A model generated the notes under the pieces. That model had not been told where the DNA came from and did not search any database. It saw only the letters and a list, made by a program, of their open reading frames with translations. From positions 1 to 64,000 of the forward strand of contig NZ_BOSJ01000008.1 of assembly GCF_018403285.1 (NCBI RefSeq): a stretch of DNA of 64,000 nt. Reading direction: 5' to 3'. Source of the stretch: Paenibacillus sp. J45TS6. GTDB lineage: Bacteria > Bacillota > Bacilli > Paenibacillales > Paenibacillaceae. This document shows positions 24,953 to 34,489 of this stretch, piece by piece (the stretch's first letter is position 1; each line of letters starts with the position of its first letter). Position numbers and translations under genes: made by a program.

Positions 24953-27289
24953 ATGCCACAAGTGGTTACCAAACCAAACAACCGTCAGCTCGAATTTGAC
25001 GAGAATCGTATTTCTATTTACGCAGATCGTATCCTGGCAGATCTTCCTATGCTCGACAAAGAAAAACTCGTACGCGGTGTAAACGCAAAACTCCGCCGGG
25101 AGGAAGTTTCCGGTGAAGAAATTAGTAGTGCCTTCTCCATGTCTGCCCTTGAACTTGTAACCAAAGAAGAACCTAACTGGAAGTTCGCTGCAGCCCGTTC
25201 GCTGCTCACTTCTTTATATAAAAAAGCGGCAAATAATCGCAGATACAAAGCTTACACAGACAAGCCTTATGGTGCTTTCCAACCCCTGATCACCAGTATG
25301 GTCAAAAAAGGCATCTACCGCGAAGAACTGCTCGAATGCTATACCAAAGAACAAATTGAAGATCTTGGACGTACGATTGAACCGAGAAATGACCTGTTGT
25401 TTGATTACATCGGACTGCTTACGCTGACAGAGCGTTACCTCGCACATGATTTTGATGGAAAAGTGATGGAACTTCCGCAAGAGCGTTATATGGTTATCGC
25501 CATGTATCTGATGCACAAAGAACCGGAAGAAAGACGAGTTGAGCTTGTTAAAGAAGCTTACTGGGCAATGAGTAACCTGTACATGACAGCAGCAACACCA
25601 ACCTTGTCTAATGCAGGTAAAAAAGTCGCAGGACAGCTCTCCAGCTGCTTCATCGACACCGTTGACGACTCACTTGAAGGGATCTTCGACTCCAATACAG
25701 ACGTAGCACGCCTAAGTAAAATGGGCGGCGGTATCGGTGTATACCTGGGTAAAGTTCGCTCTAGAGGTTCTGATATCCGCGGACACAAAAATACGAGTTC
25801 AGGTGTCATTCCTTGGATTCGCCAGCTGAACAATACAGCCGTAAGCGTTGACCAGCTGGGTACACGTAAAGGGGCTATTGCTGTCTATCTTGATGTATTC
25901 CATAAAGATATATTAGCGTTCCTTGATCTGAAACTGAATAACGGGGACGAGCGGATGCGTGCACATGATATTTTCCACGGCATCACAATTCCCGACTTAT
26001 TCATGGAACGTGTGGAACAGCGCGGAGAATGGAACTTGTTCGACCCTCATGAAGTGAAAAAAGTGATGGGCTGGAAAGATGAGAATGGCCATGCTCTTGG
26101 ACTCGAAGACTACTATGATGAAGAATTCGGCAAAGGTTCGTTCCGCGATAAATATGAAGAAGCATCGAATCACCCAGAATTGTCCCGGATTACACTTCCT
26201 GCGATCGACATTATGAAACGTGTGATGAAGTCTCAGCTTGAGACAGGTACACCGTACATGTTCTATCGCGATACCGTAAACCGTGCTAACCCGAACCGTC
26301 ACAAAGGGATGGTCTACTCATCCAACCTGTGTACGGAAATTATGCAGAACCAATCGGCAACAGTGATTGAACAAGAAGAACTGGTAACAAAAGACGGCGA
26401 AACACGTATTGTTATCACCAAAAAACCAGGTGACTTCGTTGTATGTAATCTGAACTCCATTCATCTTGCTCGCGCTGTACCTAATAATGTGCTGGATCGT
26501 TTGATTCCAATCCAAATGCGTATGCTCGATAATGTAATTGACATCAATAACATTGAAGTGCTGCAAGCACAATATACAAACAGTCAGTATCGTGCGATCG
26601 GTCTTGGTACATTCGGACTTCATCATCTGCTTGCTCTCGAAGGCATTCGCTGGGAATCGGAAGAAGCAGTCACATACAATGATAATCTATACGAAAAAAT
26701 TAGCTATCTTGCTATCAAATCCAGTATGGAAATTGCCAAAGAAAAAGGAAAATATCCGAAATTCGAAGGCTCTGATTGGGAAAATGGCAACTACTTCACA
26801 CAACGCAGCTATACGGACGGATCTCGTGAAGGTAAATTTGTAACGACAGCACAGTGGAATGAGCTTGCTGCTGAAGTTAAAGAACATGGTGTGCGGAATG
26901 CTTGGATGATGGCGATTGCTCCAAATGCATCGACTTCCATCATTGCTGGTTCTACCGCTAGTATCGATCCACTGTACGAACTTCTCTCTTATGAAGAGAA
27001 AACAACATACAAAATCGCGAACCCAGCACCAGATCTTTCCGAAAAAACGATCTGGTATTACAAAACGGCATTTAACTTGGATCAACATGCTTCCATTAAT
27101 ATGGCTTCTGCACGTCAGCGCCACATTGACCAAGCACAAAGCTTTAACCTGTATGTTCGCCCTGATATCCGGGCAAAAGAATTCCTGGAACTTCACCTTC
27201 ATGCATGGAAAGCGGGTATCAAATCCACTTACTATGTACGAAGCCGTGCACTCACCATTGAGAACGAATGTGAATCTTGCGAATCTTAA
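24953..27289 (+). CDS. nrdA: Ribonucleoside-diphosphate reductase, alpha (large) subunit
   Basis: A 778-residue class I ribonucleotide reductase large subunit. An N-terminal ATP-cone-like segment (about 1-90) precedes the ten-stranded barrel. Catalytic features seen: LSSCFIDTV (first redox Cys), SSNLCTEIM (Asn, thiyl-radical Cys and Glu), VVCNLNSIH (second redox Cys), PNASTSIIAGSTASIDP, and the C-terminal CESC shuttle pair. It converts ribonucleoside diphosphates to deoxyribonucleotides. The beta-subunit gene begins 12 bases downstream. No nrdI flavodoxin gene is adjacent, which together with the ATP cone favours class Ia (nrdA) over Ib (nrdE) naming, but the subclass is not certain. NrdR boxes upstream. 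Confidence 0.93.
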   Translation: MPQVVTKPNNRQLEFDENRISIYADRILADLPMLDKEKLVRGVNAKLRREEVSGEEISSAFSMSALELVTKEEPNWKFAAARSLLTSLYKKAANNRRYKAYTDKPYGAFQPLITSMVKKGIYREELLECYTKEQIEDLGRTIEPRNDLLFDYIGLLTLTERYLAHDFDGKVMELPQERYMVIAMYLMHKEPEERRVELVKEAYWAMSNLYMTAATPTLSNAGKKVAGQLSSCFIDTVDDSLEGIFDSNTDVARLSKMGGGIGVYLGKVRSRGSDIRGHKNTSSGVIPWIRQLNNTAVSVDQLGTRKGAIAVYLDVFHKDILAFLDLKLNNGDERMRAHDIFHGITIPDLFMERVEQRGEWNLFDPHEVKKVMGWKDENGHALGLEDYYDEEFGKGSFRDKYEEASNHPELSRITLPAIDIMKRVMKSQLETGTPYMFYRDTVNRANPNRHKGMVYSSNLCTEIMQNQSATVIEQEELVTKDGETRIVITKKPGDFVVCNLNSIHLARAVPNNVLDRLIPIQMRMLDNVIDINNIEVLQAQYTNSQYRAIGLGTFGLHHLLALEGIRWESEEAVTYNDNLYEKISYLAIKSSMEIAKEKGKYPKFEGSDWENGNYFTQRSYTDGSREGKFVTTAQWNELAAEVKEHGVRNAWMMAIAPNASTSIIAGSTASIDPLYELLSYEEKTTYKIANPAPDLSEKTIWYYKTAFNLDQHASINMASARQRHIDQAQSFNLYVRPDIRAKEFLELHLHAWKAGIKSTYYVRSRALTIENECESCES

Positions 27290-27301
27290 GGAGGAAGTAT
27301 C

Positions 27302-28339
27302 ATGACCATGAAAGTCCAAAATATTTTTAATACAGAAGCACCAAATAAATCAACACGTATCATTAACGGGGAAAGTTCCGGGATCCTGAACTGGAATGAC
27401 ATTCGGATGCCGCATATGTATAAATTGTACAAAGTACTCTTATTGAACTACTGGATCGCAGATGAGATTCCTATGTCCAAAGATGCGCAGCAATTTCCAC
27501 AGCTTGATCCAGAAGAACAACGTACGTTCAAAATCAACATCGGCCTGCTTGCTGTACTCGATTCCATGCAAACGATGTTTGTGGGTGACGTAAGAGAATA
27601 TTTGACGGATTCCTCTCTTGAAGCGATCTCTGCAATTATTGCTCAGCAAGAAGTCGTCCACAATCAGTCCTATTCATATGTTCTTTCTTCCCTGGTTTCT
27701 TGGGATGAACAGAAAGAGATTTTTGAATACTGGAAAAATGACCCTGTGCTCTTAGAGCGTAACCGATTTATCTCAGATATCTATCAGAACTTCCGTGATG
27801 AACCAACGCCTCAATCGTTCTACGAAGCGCTTGTAGCGGATCTGATTCTAGAAGGAATCTTCTTCTACAGTACGTTTGCCTTCTTCTATAATCTTGCAAG
27901 AGATCAGAAGATGATGGGTACTTGTCAGATGATCTCTTATATTCAGCGGGATGAGAACCAGCATTGCTACTTCTTCGCCGAAGTGTTCAAACAGCTGCTT
28001 GCTGATTATCCGGAACTCGATACCAAAGAAAATCGCGACTACCTCTATCGCACGATCAATCGTGCAGTTGAACTAGAAACGAACTGGGCGCACTATACAC
28101 TCAGCAAAGTTCGCGGTATCGACCTGAAAGAACTGGAAGATTACATTAAATACACGGCAAACAAACGTCTGCGTCTCATGGGACTTGAGAAATTATATGA
28201 TGGCGTAGATGTAAACAGTATGCCTTGGATCAAGCCGTTCTCTGATGAAGCGCTAAATGCAACAAAAACAGACTTCTTTGAAGCGAAATCCCGTAACTAC
28301 GGTAAAGTCGGAGACGACAACGGATTTGACGATCTATAA
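27302..28339 (+). CDS. nrdB: Ribonucleoside-diphosphate reductase, beta (radical) subunit
   Basis: A 345-residue ferritin-like diiron/dimanganese protein. All expected ligands are visible: Asp in LAVLDSMQTM, Glu and His in QQEVVHNQSYSYV (with the radical Tyr at the usual place), Glu in LILEGIFFYS, and Glu/His in RDENQHCYFF. It generates the tyrosyl radical used by the alpha subunit, encoded 12 bases upstream. Ribosome site AAGGAGGAAG. The presence of Tyr argues against a class Ic (Tyr-less) enzyme. Metal type and class Ia versus Ib cannot be decided from the window. Confidence 0.93.
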   Translation: MTMKVQNIFNTEAPNKSTRIINGESSGILNWNDIRMPHMYKLYKVLLLNYWIADEIPMSKDAQQFPQLDPEEQRTFKINIGLLAVLDSMQTMFVGDVREYLTDSSLEAISAIIAQQEVVHNQSYSYVLSSLVSWDEQKEIFEYWKNDPVLLERNRFISDIYQNFRDEPTPQSFYEALVADLILEGIFFYSTFAFFYNLARDQKMMGTCQMISYIQRDENQHCYFFAEVFKQLLADYPELDTKENRDYLYRTINRAVELETNWAHYTLSKVRGIDLKELEDYIKYTANKRLRLMGLEKLYDGVDVNSMPWIKPFSDEALNATKTDFFEAKSRNYGKVGDDNGFDDL

Positions 28340-28362
28340 GATAGCTGCTTCCTGAAGTGAAA

Positions 28363-28411
28363 AAAGAACCCTATATGGACACTTAGTATAGTGCCTTTAT
28401 AGGGTTCTTTT
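28363..28411. terminator. Terminator after nrdAB, shared with fosB
   Basis: AAAAGAACCCTATA / TTATAGGGTTCTTTT hairpin between the convergent nrdB and fosB genes. Confidence 0.8.
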
Positions 28412-28444
28412 CGTTTCATTTACTTCTATAAAAAGCAGCCGTTC

Positions 28445-28864
28445 TTAGCGGTGAAACGTCATATATTTTTTATCTTCTTTATAATAATTCAAGCGATCTT
28501 GCAGCGTACCTGTATGAAATTCAAACATATGTCCATCTGGATCTAGAAAATAAATGGACTCTTTATCCTTGGCATCCCGTTCACGGCCCGGCAAGATTTT
28601 AGCATTCGCTTCGCTAAGCTTCTGACGCAGTGGCAGCAGGTCTTCTTCATCGACCGTAAATGCAATATGTGTGTACGTCGGGGCAGTAAAGTTACGAGGG
28701 ACGTCTTCCTGATTCAATGCGATCCATATACCATGTAGATCAAAGTAGGCCAATCTTCGGCCTTCAAGTACAATCTCAGCATCAAAAACGTGTTTGTAAA
28801 ATGCAATTGATTTGGCAAGATCGGATACAGAAAAACAGAAATGGTTAATTCCTTGAATACTCAA
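28445..28864 (-). CDS. fosB: Metallothiol transferase FosB (fosfomycin resistance)
   Basis: A 139-residue glyoxalase/VOC-fold enzyme that adds bacillithiol or L-cysteine to the fosfomycin epoxide. It is clearly FosB-like: [12 protein letters not shown] (first metal His), YTHIAFTV (second His), [21 protein letters not shown] and the diagnostic [17 protein letters not shown] (metal Glu). Length equals that of Bacillus FosB. It is single-gene, chromosomal and has no mobile element around it, so it is presumably intrinsic. Convergent with nrdB. Confidence 0.93.
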   Translation of the reverse strand: MSIQGINHFCFSVSDLAKSIAFYKHVFDAEIVLEGRRLAYFDLHGIWIALNQEDVPRNFTAPTYTHIAFTVDEEDLLPLRQKLSEANAKILPGRERDAKDKESIYFLDPDGHMFEFHTGTLQDRLNYYKEDKKYMTFHR

Positions 28865-28956
28865 TCGTCATTTCTCCCTCCATCACAAATTACAAGCCTA
28901 TTATACCATATATAACCAGCCCTTTATGTAGTGTAATGGCTGCAAATCCTTATTAT

Positions 28957-28992
28957 AAAAAAGAGCCTTACCGCTGATCCGGTTAGCTCTTT
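28957..28992 (-). terminator. Terminator of ssuE
   Basis: AAAGAGC...GCTCTTT hairpin with an ACC/GGT inner part and a TTTTTT tail on the minus strand. Confidence 0.75.
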
Positions 28993-29005
28993 CCTATAAT
29001 TCCTA

Positions 29006-29563
29006 TTAACCTTTTACACTTTTTTGAGTTTCACGAAGCTGAATCTCTTCCTTAAATTCTTGAATTCCCGATTGGAGCCTTGCTAACAGCTCAGGGGCAA
29101 TATCGAGACCGCCCTGATCATTACGAGCGACCTGAGCATCCACCGTATAAATCCCAGCAAGAATATGCCGTGCGCCAAGTACAGATAGAACAGGTTTCAA
29201 AGCATAATCGATGGTCAGCAAGTGGGCCAGGCTTCCGCCGATGAACAGAGGAAGAATGGTTTTTCCGGCAAGACCACGTTCAGGGACCAGATCAAGAAAG
29301 GTTTTCAAGACACCGGTGTAAGATGCCTTGTACACCGGACTTGCTACAATCACCGCATCCGCTTCAGCAACGATCCCATTGGCTTTTACAATATGTTCGC
29401 TCTCAAACTTAGTTAAAATCAGATCTTCCGCAGGGAGCTCTGCCACGTTGATACGATCTACTTCAAAGCCAGCTTCTCTAAGTTCGCGCTCTGCATATTC
29501 AATGACCGCATTCAATCTTGAAGTCAGGGAAGGACTCCCATTAATCACTGCAATTTTAGCCAT
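29006..29563 (-). CDS. ssuE: NADPH-dependent FMN reductase SsuE
   Basis: A 185-residue flavodoxin-like reductase supplying reduced FMN to alkanesulfonate monooxygenase. The phosphate-binding GSPSLTSRLNAVIE and the SsuE-typical ASPVYKASYTGVLKTFLDL (with the Tyr that forms the pi-helix insertion) are present. No ssuD monooxygenase or ssuABC transporter lies adjacent, so the partner must be elsewhere; it could also serve another two-component monooxygenase. The gene stands alone. Confidence 0.85.
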   Translation of the reverse strand: MAKIAVINGSPSLTSRLNAVIEYAERELREAGFEVDRINVAELPAEDLILTKFESEHIVKANGIVAEADAVIVASPVYKASYTGVLKTFLDLVPERGLAGKTILPLFIGGSLAHLLTIDYALKPVLSVLGARHILAGIYTVDAQVARNDQGGLDIAPELLARLQSGIQEFKEEIQLRETQKSVKG

Positions 29564-29729
29564 GCTTCATTCACCTCAAGGTTATCTATTTTTATTGTTA
29601 CTGTGCTGTATCCTGATAAATCCTACTATTTACGTTGGTATTAGAAAATAATACCAATGATATCCCCATACTGTCAACCTAAGAACTAGAATGGTTTCAC
29701 TGTAGGAATCACTTCTCTTTCGTTCTTAC

Positions 29730-31397
29730 TTACAAATATTCGATCAGGTCTCCCGCCATCACTCCTGCTGGATGAGAACGCATCATTGCAGCGGTCTCTC
29801 CGGCTTTGCCATGCAGGTATACCCCAAATGCAGCTGCTTGTTCAGCGCTGTAACCTTGAGCAAGCAGGCCGGCAATGATCCCCGTCAGCGCATCTCCTGT
29901 ACCGCCTGTTCCCATTCCGGCATGACCGGTCATGTTAATATACGCATTTCCTTCGGGCGTAGCAATCACAGTCCGGGAACCTTTTAGAACAAGCGTCACT
30001 CCCGTTTTCGCTGAATAGGACAAAGCATGATCTATTCGGTTCTGCTGAATCTCTTTGGTAGACACACCGGCAAGACGCGCCATTTCTCCTGGATGCGGGG
30101 TTAAGATAACGGGTGCTTTTCTAGATGCTATATGTTTAAAAAAGTCGGAACCTGCCTCTGCCAACATATTCAGCCCATCTGCATCAATAACCATAGGTAG
30201 GTCTGCCTCTTTATATATTTGACTCAGCCAAGCGGTATCCTCTTCAAAACGTCCCAGTCCAGGGCCAATTGCGATGACATCCCTACTCTCTGCGAGCTTG
30301 ATGATATTCTGTGCCGATGCCCTATTCCATGTTCCATGCAGACCTTCTGCGGCTGCGGCAAGCATGAGCTCAGGCACCGCGCCAATGACATGCGGGAGCA
30401 GCTCGGAAGGCAGCGCCCATGTAGCAAGCCCAGAGCCGGATCGCAGTGCCGCCCGGCAACTGAGCAGTCCCGCCCCGCTCATCCCTAGCGTGCCTGCCAC
30501 AAGCAGTACATGACCATATGTTCCTTTATGACCATCTTCCGCTCGTCTTTGCGTAAGGTCCACTTTCAGCTTCTCTGACAATACATCTTCTGTAAGTAAA
30601 TAGACGGTTTCTCGATATCTTCCTTCTGCAAGCTGAGGCGGAATTCCGACCGAACGCACCTTAATCTGCCCAGCGGCTTCTGCACCTGGAAACTGCGTAA
30701 GTCCCCGCTTTAGTAGTGCGAAGCATACCGTCATTTCTGCCCGGATATGCGGCTCACAGAGAACTCCCGTATCCACATGTAGTCCACTTGGAATATCTGC
30801 CGAAATAATGGGCAGCCCACTGTCATTTGCTGCCTGTATTAATGAAGCATACGCATTTCGCGGAGCCCCTTTACTTCCTGTACCGAGCAAAGCATCAATA
30901 ACCCCTGTTCCTCCAGTGAATGTCAGATCTCCCTGTTCTGTAAATAGGATAGATGGAATCCCCATCGCTTCAGCTGTGTGATACTCAAGCAGAGCATCTT
31001 CACTTAGTCCCTTCGGACACTCGGCAAATACAAGGGTAATTCCCATCCCAGCTTCCCATAGGTGGCGAGCAGCTACGAGCCCATCCCCGCCGTTATTTCC
31101 TTTTCCAATTAGGATATACCAGTGTTCTGCGCACGCTTTCTCCCCTCGAATGGAAGCATCGTTACTGATCTGTCCACGTGTTCCCTTCCATCGATCAAAA
31201 GCTGCTCTTGCCTCATTAGATATAAGTGGGTTCCCATTAGCTACCTGCTCTTTTGACTGCCGGTTCTGACAGAAATGGAGCACTTCTTCTGCAAGTGCCT
31301 TACCTGCGTTCTCCATCAGACAAACGGAGGGAACACCCCAAGATCCTATAACATGCTCGTCTAGTTCTCTCATTTGATCTGCTGTAACTACATACAC
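29730..31397 (-). CDS. nnr: Bifunctional NAD(P)H-hydrate epimerase / ADP-dependent dehydratase
   Basis: A 555-residue metabolite-repair enzyme. The N-terminal half is the YjeF_N epimerase (LIGKGNNGGDGLVAARHLWEAG, GTGSKGAPR); the C-terminal half is the ribokinase-like dehydratase (LTPHPGEMARL, VLKGSRTVIATPEG, GTGGTGDALTGIIAGLLAQG). It restores damaged hydrated NADH and NADPH. The start is taken as GTG at 31397 because AGGAGGAGAAGCA precedes it. The frame stays open to 31442, but that stretch overlaps the terminator hairpin of the upstream gene. An insert of about 35 residues near position 85 (charged, Lys/Arg/Asn-rich) is longer than usual. Confidence 0.9.
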   Translation of the reverse strand: MYVVTADQMRELDEHVIGSWGVPSVCLMENAGKALAEEVLHFCQNRQSKEQVANGNPLISNEARAAFDRWKGTRGQISNDASIRGEKACAEHWYILIGKGNNGGDGLVAARHLWEAGMGITLVFAECPKGLSEDALLEYHTAEAMGIPSILFTEQGDLTFTGGTGVIDALLGTGSKGAPRNAYASLIQAANDSGLPIISADIPSGLHVDTGVLCEPHIRAEMTVCFALLKRGLTQFPGAEAAGQIKVRSVGIPPQLAEGRYRETVYLLTEDVLSEKLKVDLTQRRAEDGHKGTYGHVLLVAGTLGMSGAGLLSCRAALRSGSGLATWALPSELLPHVIGAVPELMLAAAAEGLHGTWNRASAQNIIKLAESRDVIAIGPGLGRFEEDTAWLSQIYKEADLPMVIDADGLNMLAEAGSDFFKHIASRKAPVILTPHPGEMARLAGVSTKEIQQNRIDHALSYSAKTGVTLVLKGSRTVIATPEGNAYINMTGHAGMGTGGTGDALTGIIAGLLAQGYSAEQAAAFGVYLHGKAGETAAMMRSHPAGVMAGDLIEYL

Positions 31398-31426
31398 ACT
31401 GCTTCTCCTCCTGTCAAAATGGTATG

Positions 31427-31458
31427 AAAAAAAGCGAAGCACTTGTCTTCGCTTTTTT
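31427..31458 (-). terminator. Terminator of the YwnB-like gene
   Basis: Perfect AAAAAAGCGAAG / CTTCGCTTTTTT hairpin with a 7-base loop, 26 bases after the stop codon. Confidence 0.85.
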
Positions 31459-31483
31459 TCTGTCTTTCATCTACTAGAGACCA

Positions 31484-32116
31484 TTAATAAGCAACCGTAA
31501 ATCTTGAACCACTGAAATAAGGGTCGTCTACTTCATCAAGAAGGGCTACCGCATAATCTTCTACCGAGATCCGGCTTTGCCCGTCTTCATCCACTACTAA
31601 TCGGTCCGTACCAATTCGGAAGTTACCTGTACGGATCCCTGGCTCAATAGTAGAGGCAGGACTCAGGTAAGTCCAGTCAAGGTCCGATTCTTGATAGATT
31701 TGATAAGCATCTTGATGCGCCATCGCAAGAGGCTTCACTTCTTCCGGGAATCCCGCTGTTTCCATAAGTGGAATTCCTTCATCCGTCATCAAGCTTCCTG
31801 CTCCGCCAACCACGATCAGTCGCTCTACTCCGCCTTTGCGTAATCCTTCTACAAGAGCACGAGCCACTTCCACCAGTTCCTCTTCTGCTCCAAACTTAGG
31901 GCCGTAAGCGCTAATCACCACTTCGTGACCTTTTACCAATTCAGCAATGGAATCAGGTTTGAGCAAATCACCTTCTACAATCGTAAGCAGATCATGTTTT
32001 TCATTAAGTTTAAATCGATTGCGAACAACCGCCGTAACCTCATGTTTTCGTCTCAAAGCTTCTTGCATGATCGCTTGTCCAATGGTGCCTGATGCACCAA
32101 ATATAATTAACTTCAT
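31484..32116 (-). CDS. NAD(P)-binding oxidoreductase, YwnB-like
   Basis: A 210-residue atypical SDR. The nucleotide motif IIFGASGTIGQAI is at the N terminus, followed by HEVVISAYGP, RLIVVGGAGSL and DLDWTYLSPASTIEPG, a pattern of YwnB/biliverdin-reductase-B-like proteins. ISVEDYAVALLDEV near the C terminus is also typical. Substrate unknown. Single gene with its own terminator. Confidence 0.82.
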   Translation of the reverse strand: MKLIIFGASGTIGQAIMQEALRRKHEVTAVVRNRFKLNEKHDLLTIVEGDLLKPDSIAELVKGHEVVISAYGPKFGAEEELVEVARALVEGLRKGGVERLIVVGGAGSLMTDEGIPLMETAGFPEEVKPLAMAHQDAYQIYQESDLDWTYLSPASTIEPGIRTGNFRIGTDRLVVDEDGQSRISVEDYAVALLDEVDDPYFSGSRFTVAY

Positions 32117-32255
32117 TATTCATTCCTCATTTCTTAGTAAGTTCCCTGTACAGATCTTTCTCACTATGTATTAATCCATTTATCCAATAGTTAAAACGGT
32201 ATGTCTCATTATAAAGAAGATTCATCAAAAATCAAAAGTTCACTATTTTCTCATT

Positions 32256-32301
32256 AAAAAAGAACCATCTTTATTCTTTATAAGAATAGAAAGATAGTTC
32301 C
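32256..32301 (-). terminator. Terminator of the threonine synthase pseudogene
   Basis: GAACCATCTTTATTCTT / AAGAATAGAAAGATAGTTC hairpin with a T run on the minus strand, just after the stop. Confidence 0.8.
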
Positions 32302-32322
32302 TCACCTAATCTATGGTTTCTA

Positions 32323-33548
32323 TTATCCTTTGATAATAGATGGAGCCTGCTCCTTAAAAGCATAGGATGTCAAGGCCTCCTCTGGATTAAGCAGCATGTC
32401 TTCGTTACTTGATATTCTTGGGTACTTAAGTCCTGATCCGGTATTCAGCACCACCACTTTTTCTTCCTCTTCAATCCAGCCATTGGACCGAAGAACTCGT
32501 GCAGCAGCAAATGCGGCAGCTCCTTCAGGGCATAAAAAGCTTCCTTCCATTCTAGTAACCTGATCCTGCTCTGCTGATATCTCCTCATCCGTTACTGAGA
32601 TGGCAGCCCCGCCTGTTTGATAGATCGCATCCAGCACAAGGAAGTCTCCTATTGTCTTAGGAACATGAATGCCACGAGCCTCCGTACTAGACTGCTCCCA
32701 AAACATAGATTCTGTCTGCTGATTTTCCCACGCTTTCACAATGGGTGCGCAACCTTCTGACTGAACAGCTACGAGCCTTGGAAGCGGACCTGATATCCAG
32801 CCAATCTCTTGTAGTTCTTGCAGTGCTTTATGAATACCAATGAGTCCTGCCCCAGTACCCGTAGGATAAAGGATTACATCTGGGACCTCGAAATTCATTT
32901 GTTCAATAATTTCAAAACCCATCGTCTTTTTACCTTCAATCCGATAAGGTTCCTTTAGTGCTGAAGTATCATATATTCCCTCACGCTTCACTTTCTCTGC
33001 TACAATTCGTCCTGCATCACTTATGAGACCCTTTACCAGCAGAAGTTCGGCTCCTGCCGCGATACACTCATCCCGAGTAATGGGCGGTGCTTGAACCGAC
33101 ATTACTACCGAAGAGCTTAGTCCTCCCCGGGCAGCATATAATGACCAAGCTGCTCCAGCATTTCCGTTAGAAGGTATTACAAACCGCTCTATGCCTAGTT
33201 CCTTTGCCTTCGAAATCCCTACAGCGGCTCCTCTAGCCTTATATGACCCGCTTGGCATAAGACTTTCGTCCTTCATATAAAGTTTTGGAATCGACATATC
33301 CATACCGAGACTCGGCAAACAATATGCTGCGGCTGCTGTACGGGCAGCAGTTCGTGATATCTCCATAGATTCATTTCTCTGTCTTTTAACGAGGCAGGAT
33401 CCCAATCCTTACTCAGGTTTTCTAAATCATAGCGAGCTAGCAGCGGAGAACCGCAGGAACATAGCTGCTGTACCTCAGTTGAATAGTAGATACGTTCGCA
33501 TTTCGGACATTCCAGATGACTTAAGTAGCTGTAATTATCCCTTACCAT
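32323..33548 (-). pseudogene. thrC: Threonine synthase, broken by a deletion and frameshift
   Basis: The product is split over two frames. The first (start 33548, ribosome site GAGGAGG) encodes the zinc-ribbon N terminus with LECPKCERIYYSTEVQQLC and WRYHELLPVQQPQHIV. After about 33315 the family's LGEGxTPLL segment is absent and the protein continues in another frame from LPSLGMDMSIPKLYMKDESL. The second frame has the PLP lysine motif PSGSYKARGAAVG, the serine/asparagine region PSNGNAGAAW and LYPTGTGAGLIG, and runs to the normal C terminus at 32323. The lost piece is about 10 codons plus one or two bases. If real, the enzyme (O-phosphohomoserine to threonine) is inactive and another copy must serve; a sequencing error alone would not remove a conserved motif. 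Confidence 0.75.
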
Positions 33549-33615
33549 GAACATAGCCTCCTCATATTTTCCGACCAAAATATGCTGGCAACATCCCCTT
33601 TTTTGATAATGAAAA

Positions 33616-33663
33616 GGCCCTCCTTGCTGTTTCTGAACATCTCCGTCAGAATTCAAAGGGGCC
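33616..33663 (-). promoter_or_regulatory. Long hairpin ahead of the threonine synthase gene
   Basis: GGCCC...CAAGG-type outer stem (33616-33626 with 33654-33663) and a perfect inner stem TTCTGA/TCAGAA, 70 bases before the start codon. It could be a leader attenuator or the terminator of the acetyltransferase gene; I see no T-box sequence. Confidence 0.4.
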
Positions 33664-33829
33664 CCGTTTTTCTCTTTATGTTAATATCTCTGTATATTCA
33701 TCATATAGCTTATGTTTATTTCAATGATCCGCTTTTTTGATCGGACTTTGTTACCTTTGTTACCTCTTCATCTTTTCACAGTTATGTAAATTTGTCAATT
33801 AATCCACTTTTTTATTTACACAAAGATTC

Positions 33830-34237
33830 TTACAGCTGCCTCTGTTTGAACCACATACCGAGTGAGTCTGGGGCAGCATGTAGAAAACCATACTGTTCAT
33901 ATAATCGATCTGCCAGCTTATCTGCTATTAGAGATACAATCCCCTCAGCAGGAACTTGTTCATCGATATAGTGTTTAATTTCTTTCATTATCGTTTTTCC
34001 GTATCCTTTGCCCTGCTCCTCTGGATGAACAGCAATATCGCATACTAAAAACTGTAATCCGCCATCCCCGACGACTCTGCCCATTCCAATTAATTGGCCG
34101 CCTTCCATTAGACTGACCGCAAATAAAGTAGAAGGCAGCCCTTTTTTCGCACCTTCCCTACTCATGCTACTTAGCCCAGCAGCACGGCGCAAATTCAGAT
34201 AGGACTCTATCGATGGAATTTCATGGGTTACCAACAT
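33830..34237 (-). CDS. GNAT-family N-acetyltransferase
   Basis: A 135-residue acetyltransferase. The acetyl-CoA pyrophosphate-binding motif A is VHPEEQGKGYGKTIMKEI (Q-x-x-G-x-G), preceded by the beta-4 strand GLQFLVCDIAV, and followed by DRLYEQYGFLHA (motif B). Substrate cannot be told. It stands alone with a long AT-rich stretch downstream. Confidence 0.85.
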   Translation of the reverse strand: MLVTHEIPSIESYLNLRRAAGLSSMSREGAKKGLPSTLFAVSLMEGGQLIGMGRVVGDGGLQFLVCDIAVHPEEQGKGYGKTIMKEIKHYIDEQVPAEGIVSLIADKLADRLYEQYGFLHAAPDSLGMWFKQRQL

Positions 34238-34489
34238 TCGTATCCACCTCTTTTCTGAGAGTTTATGTGATCTACTTCCATTCGTTCGTTTCTATTAAAT
34301 AGAAAGAATAAGGACTATTCATTTCTGATATTGTAATTGATTTTTAGGTTAAATGAAAACGTGCGTTCCTTTTTGGGCAATGGAAAACAATGCTTATCCA
34401 GTTCTATGGGATATGACTTGAAAACCTAGTTTTCATATGCAATAGTGAAAGAAGTAAAGAATTGTACGGAAGGAGGAAGAAGCCTGAAC

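Noticed and set aside
28445-28864. fosB as part of an acquired resistance element
   Set aside because: No transposase, integrase or repeats flank it; it looks like an ordinary chromosomal gene.
33560-33700. T-box leader before threonine synthase
   Set aside because: The T-box sequence AGGGTGGNACCGCG is absent; only a hairpin is seen.
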